In this document: piece after piece, positions 19,791-27,983 of the stretch
Layout: each line of letters opens with the position of its first letter
Position numbering within the stretch: position 1 is the first letter of the stretch
DNA from: Erwinia sp. OLFS4
GTDB lineage: Bacteria > Pseudomonadota > Gammaproteobacteria > Enterobacterales > Enterobacteriaceae
DNA length: 64,000 nt
Assembly: GCF_002752165.1 (NCBI RefSeq)
Contig: NZ_MOMB01000047.1
Coordinates: 62,001 to 126,000, forward strand
Reading direction: 5' to 3'
Position numbers and translations under genes: made by a program
The notes under the pieces: generated by a model
The model's database searches: none
What the model saw: only the letters and a program-made list of their open reading frames with translations
Told to the model about the DNA's origin: nothing

Positions 19791-20255
19791 TCATAGCGCG
19801 CGGCGATAAACCCGCACTTTTTTATTCGGATAATCCAGCGCTTCCCCGAGATATTGCCAGCCGAATCGTTCATAATAATCCGCAAACGAGGCCCACAGAT
19901 AAAGGTTGCTAAACCCGCGCGCACTGGCTTCATTTATCACCCGCTGCTGTAAGCGCTCACTCACCCCTTGTCCACGATACGCAGGATCAACATACAGTGC
20001 CGCCAGCCACGGCCAGAGATCCTGGCGGCTGATTAAATCACAGCGCCACAGACCAATGGTACCAATAACCCGTTCACCGTCGACGGCAATCCAGGTCACC
20101 GGGAGATCCGCACCTCGCAGACTGCTGTCCACCACGCTGGCAAAAAATTCCCGCGAGGTTTCATTACCAAAGGCCTGTGACTGCCATTCCACCACGGCAT
20201 CACGATAATGCGGTTCCGTATTCAACGGCAAAATACGCCAGCGCTTGTCTGCCAT
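19791..20255 (-). CDS. GNAT-family N-acetyltransferase
   Basis: A 154-residue GNAT acetyltransferase. Acetyl-CoA binding motif A is visible in LYVDPAYRGQGVSERL, followed by the usual C-terminal strand and helix (NLYLWASFADYYERFGWQYLGEA). The substrate is unknown. This gene is absent from the E. coli galR-lysA interval, so it is an accessory gene or a lineage-specific one. Its stop codon (19791-19793) touches the galR stop codon with no base between, so the two mRNAs must overlap at their 3' ends. Confidence 0.85.
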   Translation of the reverse strand: MADKRWRILPLNTEPHYRDAVVEWQSQAFGNETSREFFASVVDSSLRGADLPVTWIAVDGERVIGTIGLWRCDLISRQDLWPWLAALYVDPAYRGQGVSERLQQRVINEASARGFSNLYLWASFADYYERFGWQYLGEALDYPNKKVRVYRRAL

Positions 20256-20323
20256 AACCAGCCATCCACTTTGTCTGTCTGAGGGATAATAACAGTGTAT
20301 CAGAAGCGGCGGCGGATAAGCGA

Positions 20324-21583
20324 TCAGCGCTCCAGCGCCAGTAATTCATCAATAGTCTGACGCCGGCGAATCTGGCGCGCTACGCCCTGATCGAATAACA
20401 CTTCCGGCAATAAAGGACGACTGTTGTAATTTGACGACATCGAGGCACCGTAAGCGCCGGTATCGTGAAAAACCAGGTAATCGCCGACCCGGACTTCCGG
20501 CAGCGCACGGGTTTCAACCTTGCCACCTTCCTGCTGGGTAAAGACATCGCCAGACTCGCATAGCGGACCGGCAACTACCGTCTCCGGCAGCAGCGCCGCA
20601 TTTTGCTGACGACCGTCGGCGGGCAACACGGAAATATGGTGATAACTGCCATACATAGCGGGCCGCATTAAATCGTTAAAACCGGCATCGACCAGCACAA
20701 AATGACGATTTCCCATCTCTTTGACCGCCCGCACCTGACTTATCAGCACGCCGGATTCCGCCACCAGAAAACGTCCAGGTTCAATTTCCAGTTTCACCGG
20801 ATGGCCAAGATGGGCAGCAATACGCTGGCGGGCGTTATCCCACAAACCAAAATAGTGCTGGGTATCTATGGTTTCCCCTCCCGGCAGATAGGGCACCGAC
20901 AGGCCGCCACCGGCAGAAATCGCCTGCACATCGTGTCCGCTAGCCATCACCTGGCTGACCATTGCGTCACATACCTGCGCCAGATGCTGATAATCCACCC
21001 CGGAACCAATATGCATATGCAGTCCTACCAGCTTAAGCGGGTAACGGCGGATTGCCGCCAGCGCCAGTGGCAGGTCGCCATGCCAGATACCATGCTTGCT
21101 GTTTTCACCACCGGTATTGGTTTTCTGGCTATGACCATGGCCAAATCCGGGGTTAATACGCAGCCAGACCCGGTGCCCCCTGGACACCGCGCCCAGCTGG
21201 TGAAGCATATCCACCGAACCGGCATTTAACGGGATTTTCAGCCCGGCGACTCTTGCCAGCGTCGGGTTGTCCAGCACATCAGCGGTAAACACCATTTCAT
21301 CACTGTCTTCACCGCTGCGATAACCTGCCGCCAGAGCCCGTTCAATTTCCCCCAAAGATACCGAGTCAACCTTTACACCGGCCGCGCGCATCAGCCGCAG
21401 GATATGCAGGTTGGAACAGGCTTTCTGAGCAAAGCGAATGACATCAAAGCAACGTAACTGGTCAATTTGCTGACGAATAATCTGCGCATCATAAACCCAA
21501 AGCGGGCCATCGTACTCTTTGGCCAGCTTCAGCAGATTAACGCAATTAAGCTGACTGTCGGTGGTAGTTAGCGGGCGCGGCAT
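20324..21583 (-). CDS. lysA: LysA, diaminopimelate decarboxylase
   Basis: A 419-residue PLP enzyme that makes L-lysine from meso-diaminopimelate, the last step of lysine synthesis. The PLP lysine is K54 in RFAQKACSN, as in E. coli. The phosphate-binding AISAGGGLSVPY, the substrate-binding EPGRFLVAESG and the active-site cysteine in GPLCESGDV are all present. It is transcribed divergently from lysR, its activator, with start codons 109 bp apart. Confidence 0.97.
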   Translation of the reverse strand: MPRPLTTTDSQLNCVNLLKLAKEYDGPLWVYDAQIIRQQIDQLRCFDVIRFAQKACSNLHILRLMRAAGVKVDSVSLGEIERALAAGYRSGEDSDEMVFTADVLDNPTLARVAGLKIPLNAGSVDMLHQLGAVSRGHRVWLRINPGFGHGHSQKTNTGGENSKHGIWHGDLPLALAAIRRYPLKLVGLHMHIGSGVDYQHLAQVCDAMVSQVMASGHDVQAISAGGGLSVPYLPGGETIDTQHYFGLWDNARQRIAAHLGHPVKLEIEPGRFLVAESGVLISQVRAVKEMGNRHFVLVDAGFNDLMRPAMYGSYHHISVLPADGRQQNAALLPETVVAGPLCESGDVFTQQEGGKVETRALPEVRVGDYLVFHDTGAYGASMSSNYNSRPLLPEVLFDQGVARQIRRRQTIDELLALER

Positions 21584-21642
21584 AGCGGTTCTCCATAAGG
21601 CTTTTCACAGTGCATTACGCCACAGAAAAAGAATGACGAAAA

Positions 21643-21678
21643 ATATCATTTTTATGCCAAACTATTCATTTATGATAT
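21643..21678. promoter_or_regulatory. Inverted repeat in the lysA-lysR intergenic region
   Basis: ATATCAT (21643-21649) and ATGATAT (21672-21678) are inverted and 22 bp apart, in the AT-rich space between the divergent lysA and lysR genes. LysR activates lysA and represses itself from this interval in E. coli, so this is a candidate LysR site; the assignment is inference. Confidence 0.4.
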
Positions 21679-21692
21679 GGAACAAGCGCAGC

Positions 21693-22625
21693 ATGGCGGC
21701 CATAACCTTAAGGCATATAGAAATCTTTCATGCGGTCATGACGGCCGGGAACGTAACGGCGGCAGCCAGCCTGCTCAACAGTTCGCAGCCAACCGTCAGT
21801 CGCGAACTGGCACGTCTGGAAAAACTGCTGGGTTTCGCCCTGTTTAGTCGCAGTAAAGGCCGTCTGTTGCCCACCGCACAAGGACTGCTGTTGTTCGAAG
21901 AGGTACAACGCTCCTGGTATGGGCTGGATCGGATACGTAGCGCGGCGGAAGGATTAAAAGCGTTTCGCCAGGGGGAACTGTCGCTGGTCTGTCTGCCGGT
22001 GTTTTCGCAGTCGTTACTGCCGCAGCTATGCCAGCCATTTATGGCACAATACCCGGAAGTCAGCCTGAATATTATTTCGCAGGAATCACCATTGCTGGAA
22101 GAATGGCTATCAGCCCAACGCTATGATCTGGGACTGACAGAAACCAGCCAGACGCCGGCTGGCACCCGGCGCACTCCGCTTTTTACCAGCAATGAAGTCT
22201 GTGTGCTGCCGGCAGGGCATCCGCTGGCCGCTAAAACAGTACTTAGCCCGGAGGATTTTCAGGGCGAAAATTACGTCAGTCTGTCGCGCCATGACAGCTA
22301 CCGTCACTTACTGGACGCGTTATTCAGCCAGCATCAGGTACAACGCAGAATGGTGATGGAAACCCACAGTGCCGCTTCGGTATGCGCCATGGTGAAAGCC
22401 GGTAGCGGTATTTCTGTAGTGAATCCACTGACAGCCCTTGATTACGCCGACAGCAGGCTGGCGGTGCGGCGTTTTAGCATTGAAGTGCCTTTCACCGTCA
22501 GCCTGATTCATCCCAGCCATCGTCCCGCTTCAGCGCTGGTCAGCGCGTTTAGTGAGCATTTGCAAACGCATATCGGCTCGCTGGAACAGCGGTTGCAGCA
22601 GTTGCTTAATCCGCACAGGCAATAG
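21693..22625 (+). CDS. lysR: LysR, activator of lysA
   Basis: A 310-residue LysR-family regulator. The N-terminal winged helix reads MAAITLRHIEIFHAVMTAGN with the recognition helix SSQPTVSRELARLEKLLG; the effector domain includes ENYVSLSRHDSYRHLLDALF and METHSAASVCAMVKAG. I chose the ATG at 21693, which matches the E. coli start; the frame is open 44 codons further upstream but runs back into lysA. The protein senses diaminopimelate and turns on lysA. The last 20 bp overlap the 3' end of the convergent MFS gene. Confidence 0.95.
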   Translation: MAAITLRHIEIFHAVMTAGNVTAAASLLNSSQPTVSRELARLEKLLGFALFSRSKGRLLPTAQGLLLFEEVQRSWYGLDRIRSAAEGLKAFRQGELSLVCLPVFSQSLLPQLCQPFMAQYPEVSLNIISQESPLLEEWLSAQRYDLGLTETSQTPAGTRRTPLFTSNEVCVLPAGHPLAAKTVLSPEDFQGENYVSLSRHDSYRHLLDALFSQHQVQRRMVMETHSAASVCAMVKAGSGISVVNPLTALDYADSRLAVRRFSIEVPFTVSLIHPSHRPASALVSAFSEHLQTHIGSLEQRLQQLLNPHRQ

Positions 22626-23775
22626 CAGAACGATTACCCCGCTGCTGACGAAATGTCAGCAGGCACAGGCATAAGCCGAGTAATGCCATAACGGCTGCCG
22701 CCACCGGTACGGCGGTTAACCCCAAACCATCATCGATTACCGCACCACCGAGCCAGGCGCCGAAGGCATTACCGACATTAAACGCGGCAATATTCAGCGT
22801 TGAAACCAGATTAGGCGCATCCGCACCATGGCGCACAACGTTGATTTGCAGTCCCGGCACGGTGGCAAACGTCGCCATTGCCCAGAAAAACAATGTGATT
22901 TCCGCCAGCCACAGGGCATGGCTGGTCCAGCTAAAGGCCAGTGAAAACAGGGCAATCAGCGCAAAGCACAAAATCAGACTAAAAGAGAGCCGCCAGTCTG
23001 CCAGCCGTCCCCCCAGCACATTGCCGACCGTCAACCCGGCCCCAATCAGGAACAACGTCCAGCTCACACCCCGATCGCTGACCCCGGTAACCTGCAACAG
23101 CAACGGCGCGATATAGCTGAACAGGGCAAACATGGCGGCAGCAAAAAAGACGGTCATCAACAGTGACAGCAGCAGCCTGCCGTTGGCCAGTGCCCGGATT
23201 TCGCTGGCCAGATGCAAGGGTTTTTCATCCCGGTTGGCCGGCAGACTGACAATCAGGGCAATAAATGCCAGCACGCCAATCACCGAAACCGCCCAGAAAG
23301 TTGCCCGCCAGCCAAACAGCTGACCAAACCAGGTACCCAGCGGTACGCCCAGTACATTTGCCAGCGTCAGGCCGGTAAACATCAGTGCTACCGCCTGCGC
23401 CTGCTTGTTCACCGCGACCAGTCCGGCTGCCACCACCGCGCCAATGCCAAAAAAAGCCCCGTGACACAGCGCGGTAATCACCCTGGCCAGCATCAGCAGA
23501 TGGTAACTGTATGCAAGGGCACACAGCAGATTACCAATAATAAAAATCGTCATCAGCAACAGCAGCGTGCGTTTACGCGGCAGGTTGGCAGTCAGCAATG
23601 CCATAATTGGCGCGCCGATAGCCACGCCAAGCGCATAACCACTAATCAGCCAGCCCGCTGCAGGAATTGATACTGCCAAATCGCCAGCCACTTCCGGTAA
23701 CAGTACCATAATGACAAACTCAGTGGTACCGATGGCAAAGGCGCTCAGCGCCAGTGCCAGCAATGAAACAGGCAT
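22606..23775 (-). CDS. MFS transporter, YdhP/AraJ-like
   Basis: A 389-residue inner-membrane transporter of the major facilitator superfamily with 12 predicted helices. FAIGTTEFVIMVLLPEVAGDL and the loop-2 sequence NLPRKRTLLLL are typical of the arabinose-efflux subgroup (E. coli YdhP, AraJ). Substrate unknown; likely drug or sugar export. It is not found next to lysR in E. coli. The reading frame ends inside lysR (20 bp overlap, tail to tail). Confidence 0.85.
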   Translation of the reverse strand: MPVSLLALALSAFAIGTTEFVIMVLLPEVAGDLAVSIPAAGWLISGYALGVAIGAPIMALLTANLPRKRTLLLLMTIFIIGNLLCALAYSYHLLMLARVITALCHGAFFGIGAVVAAGLVAVNKQAQAVALMFTGLTLANVLGVPLGTWFGQLFGWRATFWAVSVIGVLAFIALIVSLPANRDEKPLHLASEIRALANGRLLLSLLMTVFFAAAMFALFSYIAPLLLQVTGVSDRGVSWTLFLIGAGLTVGNVLGGRLADWRLSFSLILCFALIALFSLAFSWTSHALWLAEITLFFWAMATFATVPGLQINVVRHGADAPNLVSTLNIAAFNVGNAFGAWLGGAVIDDGLGLTAVPVAAAVMALLGLCLCLLTFRQQRGNRSAIACAD

Positions 23776-23849
23776 CTCACAGGCTCCAGTTTAGATTTGA
23801 CTTATGCCCCCCTTAAAGGGTTGCAACAAAGGTAATTAACGCAGATTTT

Positions 23850-23865
23850 TTTGATCTCTATCACA
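23850..23865. promoter_or_regulatory. CRP- or FNR-like site upstream of the MFS gene
   Basis: TTTGATCTCTATCACA fits CRP (TGTGA-N6-TCACA) with one mismatch and also FNR (TTGAT-N4-ATCAA) with one mismatch. It lies 75-90 bp upstream of the MFS start codon. Which regulator, if any, binds cannot be told from sequence. Confidence 0.35.
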
Positions 23866-23972
23866 GAAGAAGTCATTTAACCATAGCCGGAGAGCGGGTG
23901 ACAGCCCGGCACTAGCAATAAACTATTGATTGAAATGCAACAATAGCACCCTGGCCTGACCTGCTGACAAAA

Positions 23973-23998
23973 AACCGCAGCGATCCCTTTCCCTGCGG
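23973..23998 (-). terminator. Orphan terminator-like hairpin
   Basis: Read on the minus strand, CTGCGG-type arms (stem GCCGCAG...CTGCGG around a GGAAAGGGATCG loop) are followed by TTTTTT. It has the form of a Rho-independent terminator for a minus-strand transcript, but the only gene upstream on that side points the other way. It may end a small RNA that starts within 24000-24250. Confidence 0.45.
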
Positions 23999-24202
23999 CT
24001 ACCAGCATGCGGCCCGGCCCTGGGCATTTTCACCGACGTTCAGCCACGGCATGACAAAGAGCCGACCGGCACAGCCAGACGCATTTTTGGGTATGGACCT
24101 TATCTGACAAGGATGTAACAGTAGGTGCCAGCTGAAAACAGTGTTCTCGCGACAGGAACAGGCGTGAATTTTCACAGCAGTAATCAAACAGGGACTGATT
24201 AG

Positions 24203-25063
24203 ATGAATGATTTTTTAAGCCGTTACTTCTCTCGTATTGGGTGGACTGCAACCCCTGAGGTGTCTGTCAATACGCTACGTGAACTGGTTATCCATCATTG
24301 TGACGCCATCCCGTTTGAAAATCTGGATGTTTTGCTCGGTCGGGAAATTCAGCTGGACTGCCGCTCAATTGAAGCGAAACTGATCGCTGCCGGACGCGGC
24401 GGTTACTGTTATGAACACAGTGGCCTTCTTCAGCGCGTATTGCATGAAATCGGGTTTCCGGTGCGCAGCTTAATGGCAAGAGTGCTGATATCTGACCCGG
24501 TGGCCCCGCCAGCACGCACCCATCGTCTGCTGCTTACCGAGCTGGGAAACCATCCCTGGATCGTCGATGCTGGCTTTGGCGGTAATACGCTGACGGCACC
24601 GATACCCTTACAAGCCGGAACAGTGCAACAGACCCGCCATAATACCTACCGGCTGGTTAACAATAATAACCAGTGGACGCTGCAAATTGAGATAGACGGA
24701 CGCTGGCAGACCATGTATGCGTTCGATTTAAGCCAGCAGTATGATGCCGACTATGTGATGGCAAACTTCTATGTTGCACACTGGCCCGATTCACGTTTTC
24801 GCCATAACCTGATTATGTGCCGTCATTTGCCGGACGGCAGCAGACTGACCCTGAACAACTTTCTTTTGTCACATAAATCACAACACCGGGCAACGGAAAA
24901 ATACGTCATCCCGGATGCGGCAACACTGTATGACGTGATACAACGGCGTTTTGCGCTGTCAGTCAGTGACAAAAACTATGGCTTTAGCGCACCACAGCTC
25001 TACGCGGTGATGGAGAAAATAACGGCGGAAAAATCTGCACGGCCGTCAGCAGAATCGTCGTGA
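24203..25063 (+). CDS. Arylamine N-acetyltransferase
   Basis: A 286-residue arylamine N-acetyltransferase (NAT/NhoA family) that moves acetyl from acetyl-CoA to arylamines and N-hydroxyarylamines. The catalytic triad sits at the standard positions: C69 (RGGYCYEH), H107 (ARTHRLLL) and D122 (VDAGFGG). Length is usual for bacterial NATs. It stands alone between the MFS gene and lysS, in a place where E. coli has no such gene; E. coli nhoA lies elsewhere. The endogenous substrate in enterobacteria is unknown. Confidence 0.92.
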   Translation: MNDFLSRYFSRIGWTATPEVSVNTLRELVIHHCDAIPFENLDVLLGREIQLDCRSIEAKLIAAGRGGYCYEHSGLLQRVLHEIGFPVRSLMARVLISDPVAPPARTHRLLLTELGNHPWIVDAGFGGNTLTAPIPLQAGTVQQTRHNTYRLVNNNNQWTLQIEIDGRWQTMYAFDLSQQYDADYVMANFYVAHWPDSRFRHNLIMCRHLPDGSRLTLNNFLLSHKSQHRATEKYVIPDAATLYDVIQRRFALSVSDKNYGFSAPQLYAVMEKITAEKSARPSAESS

Positions 25064-25111
25064 AAAAGGCAGTTTACCAGGCGGGATCACGCGTCTGGCC
25101 AGTACAGGCAC

Positions 25112-25137
25112 ACAGGGCCGGCAAACGCCGGCCCTGT
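25112..25137. repeat. 11-bp GC-rich hairpin between nat and lysS
   Basis: ACAGGGCCGGC and GCCGGCCCTGT form a perfect stem with an AAAC loop between the two convergent genes, 10 bp past the lysS stop. No T-run follows on either strand, so it is probably a transcription or RNA-decay barrier and not a classic intrinsic terminator. Confidence 0.5.
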
Positions 25138-25146
25138 AACAAAGGC

Positions 25147-26667
25147 TTATCTGCCCTGCGGGCGCAAGGCTGGGAACAGTATCACATCGCGGATAGTATG
25201 GCTGTTGGTAAACAACATGATCAGACGGTCAATACCGATGCCGAGACCGGCTGTCGGCGGCATACCATGCTCAAGAGCAACCACATAATCTTCATCATAA
25301 AACATGGCTTCATCATCACCAGCATCCTTGGCATTGACCTGCTGCTGGAAACGCTCAGCCTGATCCTGCGCGTCATTGAGTTCGGAGAAGCCGTTACCGA
25401 TTTCACGCCCGCCAATAAAGAACTCAAAACGATCGGTAATCTCCGGGTTGACATCATTCCGGCGCGCTAGCGGAGAGACTTCCGCCGGGTATTCGGTAAT
25501 AAAGGTAGGCTGAATCAGATGTGCTTCTGCCGTTTCCTCAAAAATTTCGGTCACAACGCGGCCCAGTCCCCAGCTTTTTTCAACCTTAATGCCGATTGCC
25601 CTGGCAATGGCAGCCGCTTTGTCAAAATCATCCAGGTCGCTAAGCACGGTTTCAGGGCGATATTTTTTGATGGCCTCACGCATGGTGAGCTTTGCAAATG
25701 GCTGACCAAAGTCAAAGGTATATTCACCGTAAGCCACCTGCGGACTACCCAGTACTTCCTGCGCCAGGGTGCGGAACAGGCTCTCGGTCAGCGCGATCAG
25801 GTCATTATAATCCGCATAGGCCATGTAGAGTTCCATCATGGTAAATTCGGGATTATGGCGCGGTGAAATACCTTCGTTACGGAAGTTGCGGTTAATTTCG
25901 AAAACCCGTTCAAACCCGCCAACCACCAGACGTTTCAGATAGAGTTCCGGGGCAATACGCAGATACATATCAATATCCAGCGCATTATGGTGAGTGATAA
26001 AAGGTCGCGCTGAGGCACCGCCGGGAATGACCTGCATCATTGGCGTTTCCACTTCCATAAAATCGCGGTCAACCATAAAGCGGCGGATTGCGGCCATTAT
26101 TTTTGAACGAATTTTGAAGGTGGAACGGGATTCATTATTGGCAATCAGGTCGAGATAGCGCTGACGATAGCGCGTTTCCTGATCGGCCAGACCGTGGAAC
26201 TTATCCGGTAACGGACGCAGCGCTTTAGTCAGCAGGCGCAGTTCGCTGCAATGAATAGACAGTTCACCGGTTTTTGTTTTAAACAACTTACCACGGGCGC
26301 CGAGAATATCGCCGAGATCCCATTTCTTGAAACGCTCGTTATAGTCGCCTTCCGGCAAGTCATCTCGCGAGACATAAAGCTGAATCTGGCCGCCGACATC
26401 CTGCAAGGTGACAAAAGAGGCCTTTCCCATGATACGGCGGGTCATCATTCGGCCGGCAACGCTGACCTCTATCCCCTGCGCTTCCAGTTCTTCGTTCTGT
26501 TTGTCATCCCAGGCAGCATGCAGTTTGTCTGACGTGGTATCACGGCGAAAATCATTCGGAAATGCAATGCCATTTTCACGCAGCGTGCTCAGCTTTTCAC
26601 GGCGAGCTTTTAGCTCATTGTTGAGATCGAGTGCGGCATCAGCACCCTGCGGTTGTTGTTCAGACAT
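25147..26667 (-). CDS. lysS: LysS, lysyl-tRNA synthetase
   Basis: A 506-residue class II lysyl-tRNA synthetase. The N-terminal OB-fold anticodon domain ([23 protein letters not shown]) precedes the catalytic core with motif 1 ([18 protein letters not shown]), motif 2 ([17 protein letters not shown]) and motif 3 ([14 protein letters not shown]). It follows prfB by 9 bp, the same operon as in E. coli. Confidence 0.97.
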   Translation of the reverse strand: MSEQQPQGADAALDLNNELKARREKLSTLRENGIAFPNDFRRDTTSDKLHAAWDDKQNEELEAQGIEVSVAGRMMTRRIMGKASFVTLQDVGGQIQLYVSRDDLPEGDYNERFKKWDLGDILGARGKLFKTKTGELSIHCSELRLLTKALRPLPDKFHGLADQETRYRQRYLDLIANNESRSTFKIRSKIMAAIRRFMVDRDFMEVETPMMQVIPGGASARPFITHHNALDIDMYLRIAPELYLKRLVVGGFERVFEINRNFRNEGISPRHNPEFTMMELYMAYADYNDLIALTESLFRTLAQEVLGSPQVAYGEYTFDFGQPFAKLTMREAIKKYRPETVLSDLDDFDKAAAIARAIGIKVEKSWGLGRVVTEIFEETAEAHLIQPTFITEYPAEVSPLARRNDVNPEITDRFEFFIGGREIGNGFSELNDAQDQAERFQQQVNAKDAGDDEAMFYDEDYVVALEHGMPPTAGLGIGIDRLIMLFTNSHTIRDVILFPALRPQGR

Positions 26668-26676
26668 ATCGGTTCC

Positions 26677-27775
26677 TTATAACCCTGCTTTTAAACTTGC
26701 TTCAATAAAACGATCCAGATCGCCATCGAGTACGCTCTGAGTATTACGGGTCTCAACGCCGGTGCGCAGATCCTTAATGCGGGAATCATCAAGAACGTAT
26801 GAACGGATCTGGCTGCCCCAACCGATATCAGATTTGGTCTCTTCCAGCGCCTGTTTTTCCGCATTTTTTTTCTGCATCTCAAGCTCGTAAAGCTTCGCTT
26901 TCATCTGCTTCATGGCCTGATCTTTGTTTTTATGCTGAGAACGGTCGTTCTGACACTGGGTGACGGTGCCGGTAGGAATATGCGTAATACGCACCGCAGA
27001 TTCAGTCCGGTTGACGTGCTGGCCACCGGCGCCGGAAGCGCGATAAACATCAATACGCAGGTCTGCCGGGTTAATGTCGATATCAATATCGTCATCCACT
27101 TCCGGATAAATAAAAGCAGAGCTAAAAGAGGTGTGACGCCGGCCGCCGGAATCAAAGGGACTTTTACGCACCAGACGATGCACCCCGGTTTCAGTACGCA
27201 GCCAGCCGAATGCATAATCACCCTGAATACGGATAGTGGCCGATTTTATGCCGGCCACTTCGCCCTCTGATTCTTCAATAACTTCCGTTTTGAAGCCTTT
27301 ATCTTCAGCCCAGCGCAGATACATACGCAACAGCATGCTGGCCCAGTCCTGCGCTTCGGTTCCGCCCGATCCCGCCTGAATATCGAGGTAGCAATCTGCA
27401 CTGTCATATTCGCCGGAGAACATGCGGCGAAACTCAAGTTCTGCGAGTTTCTTATCCAGACCATCCAGTTCAGCGACCGCTTCATTAAAGGTCTCTTCGT
27501 CCTCGGCTTCCACCGCCAGTTCAAGCAGACCAGCGACATCTTCCAGACCTTGCTGCAGCTGGTCAAAAGTTTGGACGATAGCCTCCAGCGCGGAGCGTTC
27601 TTTCCCCAGCGCCTGAGCGCGCTCGGGTTCATTCCAGACGTCGGGTTGTTCCAGTTCGGCGCTTACTTCTTCCAGACGTTCTTTTCTGGCATCGTAGTCA
27701 AAGATACCCCCTAAGAACGTCGGAGCGTTCGCTGAGGTCCTGAATGCGATATTTTACCGGATTAATTTCAAACAT
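26677..27775 (-). CDS. prfB: Peptide chain release factor 2 (programmed +1 frameshift)
   Basis: RF2 is encoded in two frames. The first reads from the ATG at 27775 for 25 codons ([19 protein letters not shown]...) to an in-frame TGA at 27698-27700; the second runs +1 from GAC at 27697-27699 to the stop at 26677. The joined product has 365 residues, the same as E. coli RF2. The stop-recognition motif SPF (RKSPFDSGG) and the peptidyl-release motif GGQ ([12 protein letters not shown]) are intact. Residue 246, four before the GGQ glycine pair, is Ala as in most bacteria; E. coli K-12 has Thr. RF2 recognises UGA and UAA. The next gene, lysS, is 9 bp downstream. Confidence 0.97.
27697..27712 (-). 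promoter_or_regulatory. prfB: prfB programmed frameshift site
   Basis: On the minus strand the sequence is AGG GGG TAT CTT TGA C: an internal Shine-Dalgarno-like AGGGGG, three bases, then CTT-TGA-C. Low RF2 makes the ribosome pause at the poor stop context UGAC and slip +1 on CUU, giving full-length RF2. Sequence and spacing are the same as in E. coli. Confidence 0.97.
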
Positions 27776-27983
27776 GACTTTGGGATCTTTTTGCTGGTCG
27801 ATATGACAATAAAGTAACCGGTGATTTTACCCGAAAGTCGCGCAGGATTGTAGCATTGTCATTGCAAGCCGGCTGACAAAATGTGGTTGGGTAAATTATC
27901 GCGTCCGATTCGACTTTGGCTGGCAGCATACACCGCTGCCAGCGGCTATCCGGGAACAGCCAGTGTGCAGAATAAACGCAGCG

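Larger units (their letters stand above)
23776..24202. other. 427-bp gap between the MFS gene and the arylamine acetyltransferase gene
   Basis: No convincing protein gene is seen. The stretch holds a CRP/FNR-like palindrome (23850-23865) upstream of the MFS gene and a hairpin with T-run on the minus strand (23973-23998) that no known gene uses. Short minus-strand frames such as 23999-24187 (62 codons, TTG start) are cysteine-rich and lack family features. Confidence 0.6.

Noticed and set aside
24030-24251. 73-codon minus-strand frame overlapping the arylamine acetyltransferase start
   Set aside because: No ribosome site, no family resemblance and an unusual Cys/His content; kept only as part of a possible RNA region.
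27513-27775. prfB looks frameshifted or broken near its start
   Set aside because: The break is the programmed +1 site CTT-TGA-C with its AGGGGG stimulator; the joined product has the normal 365 residues.
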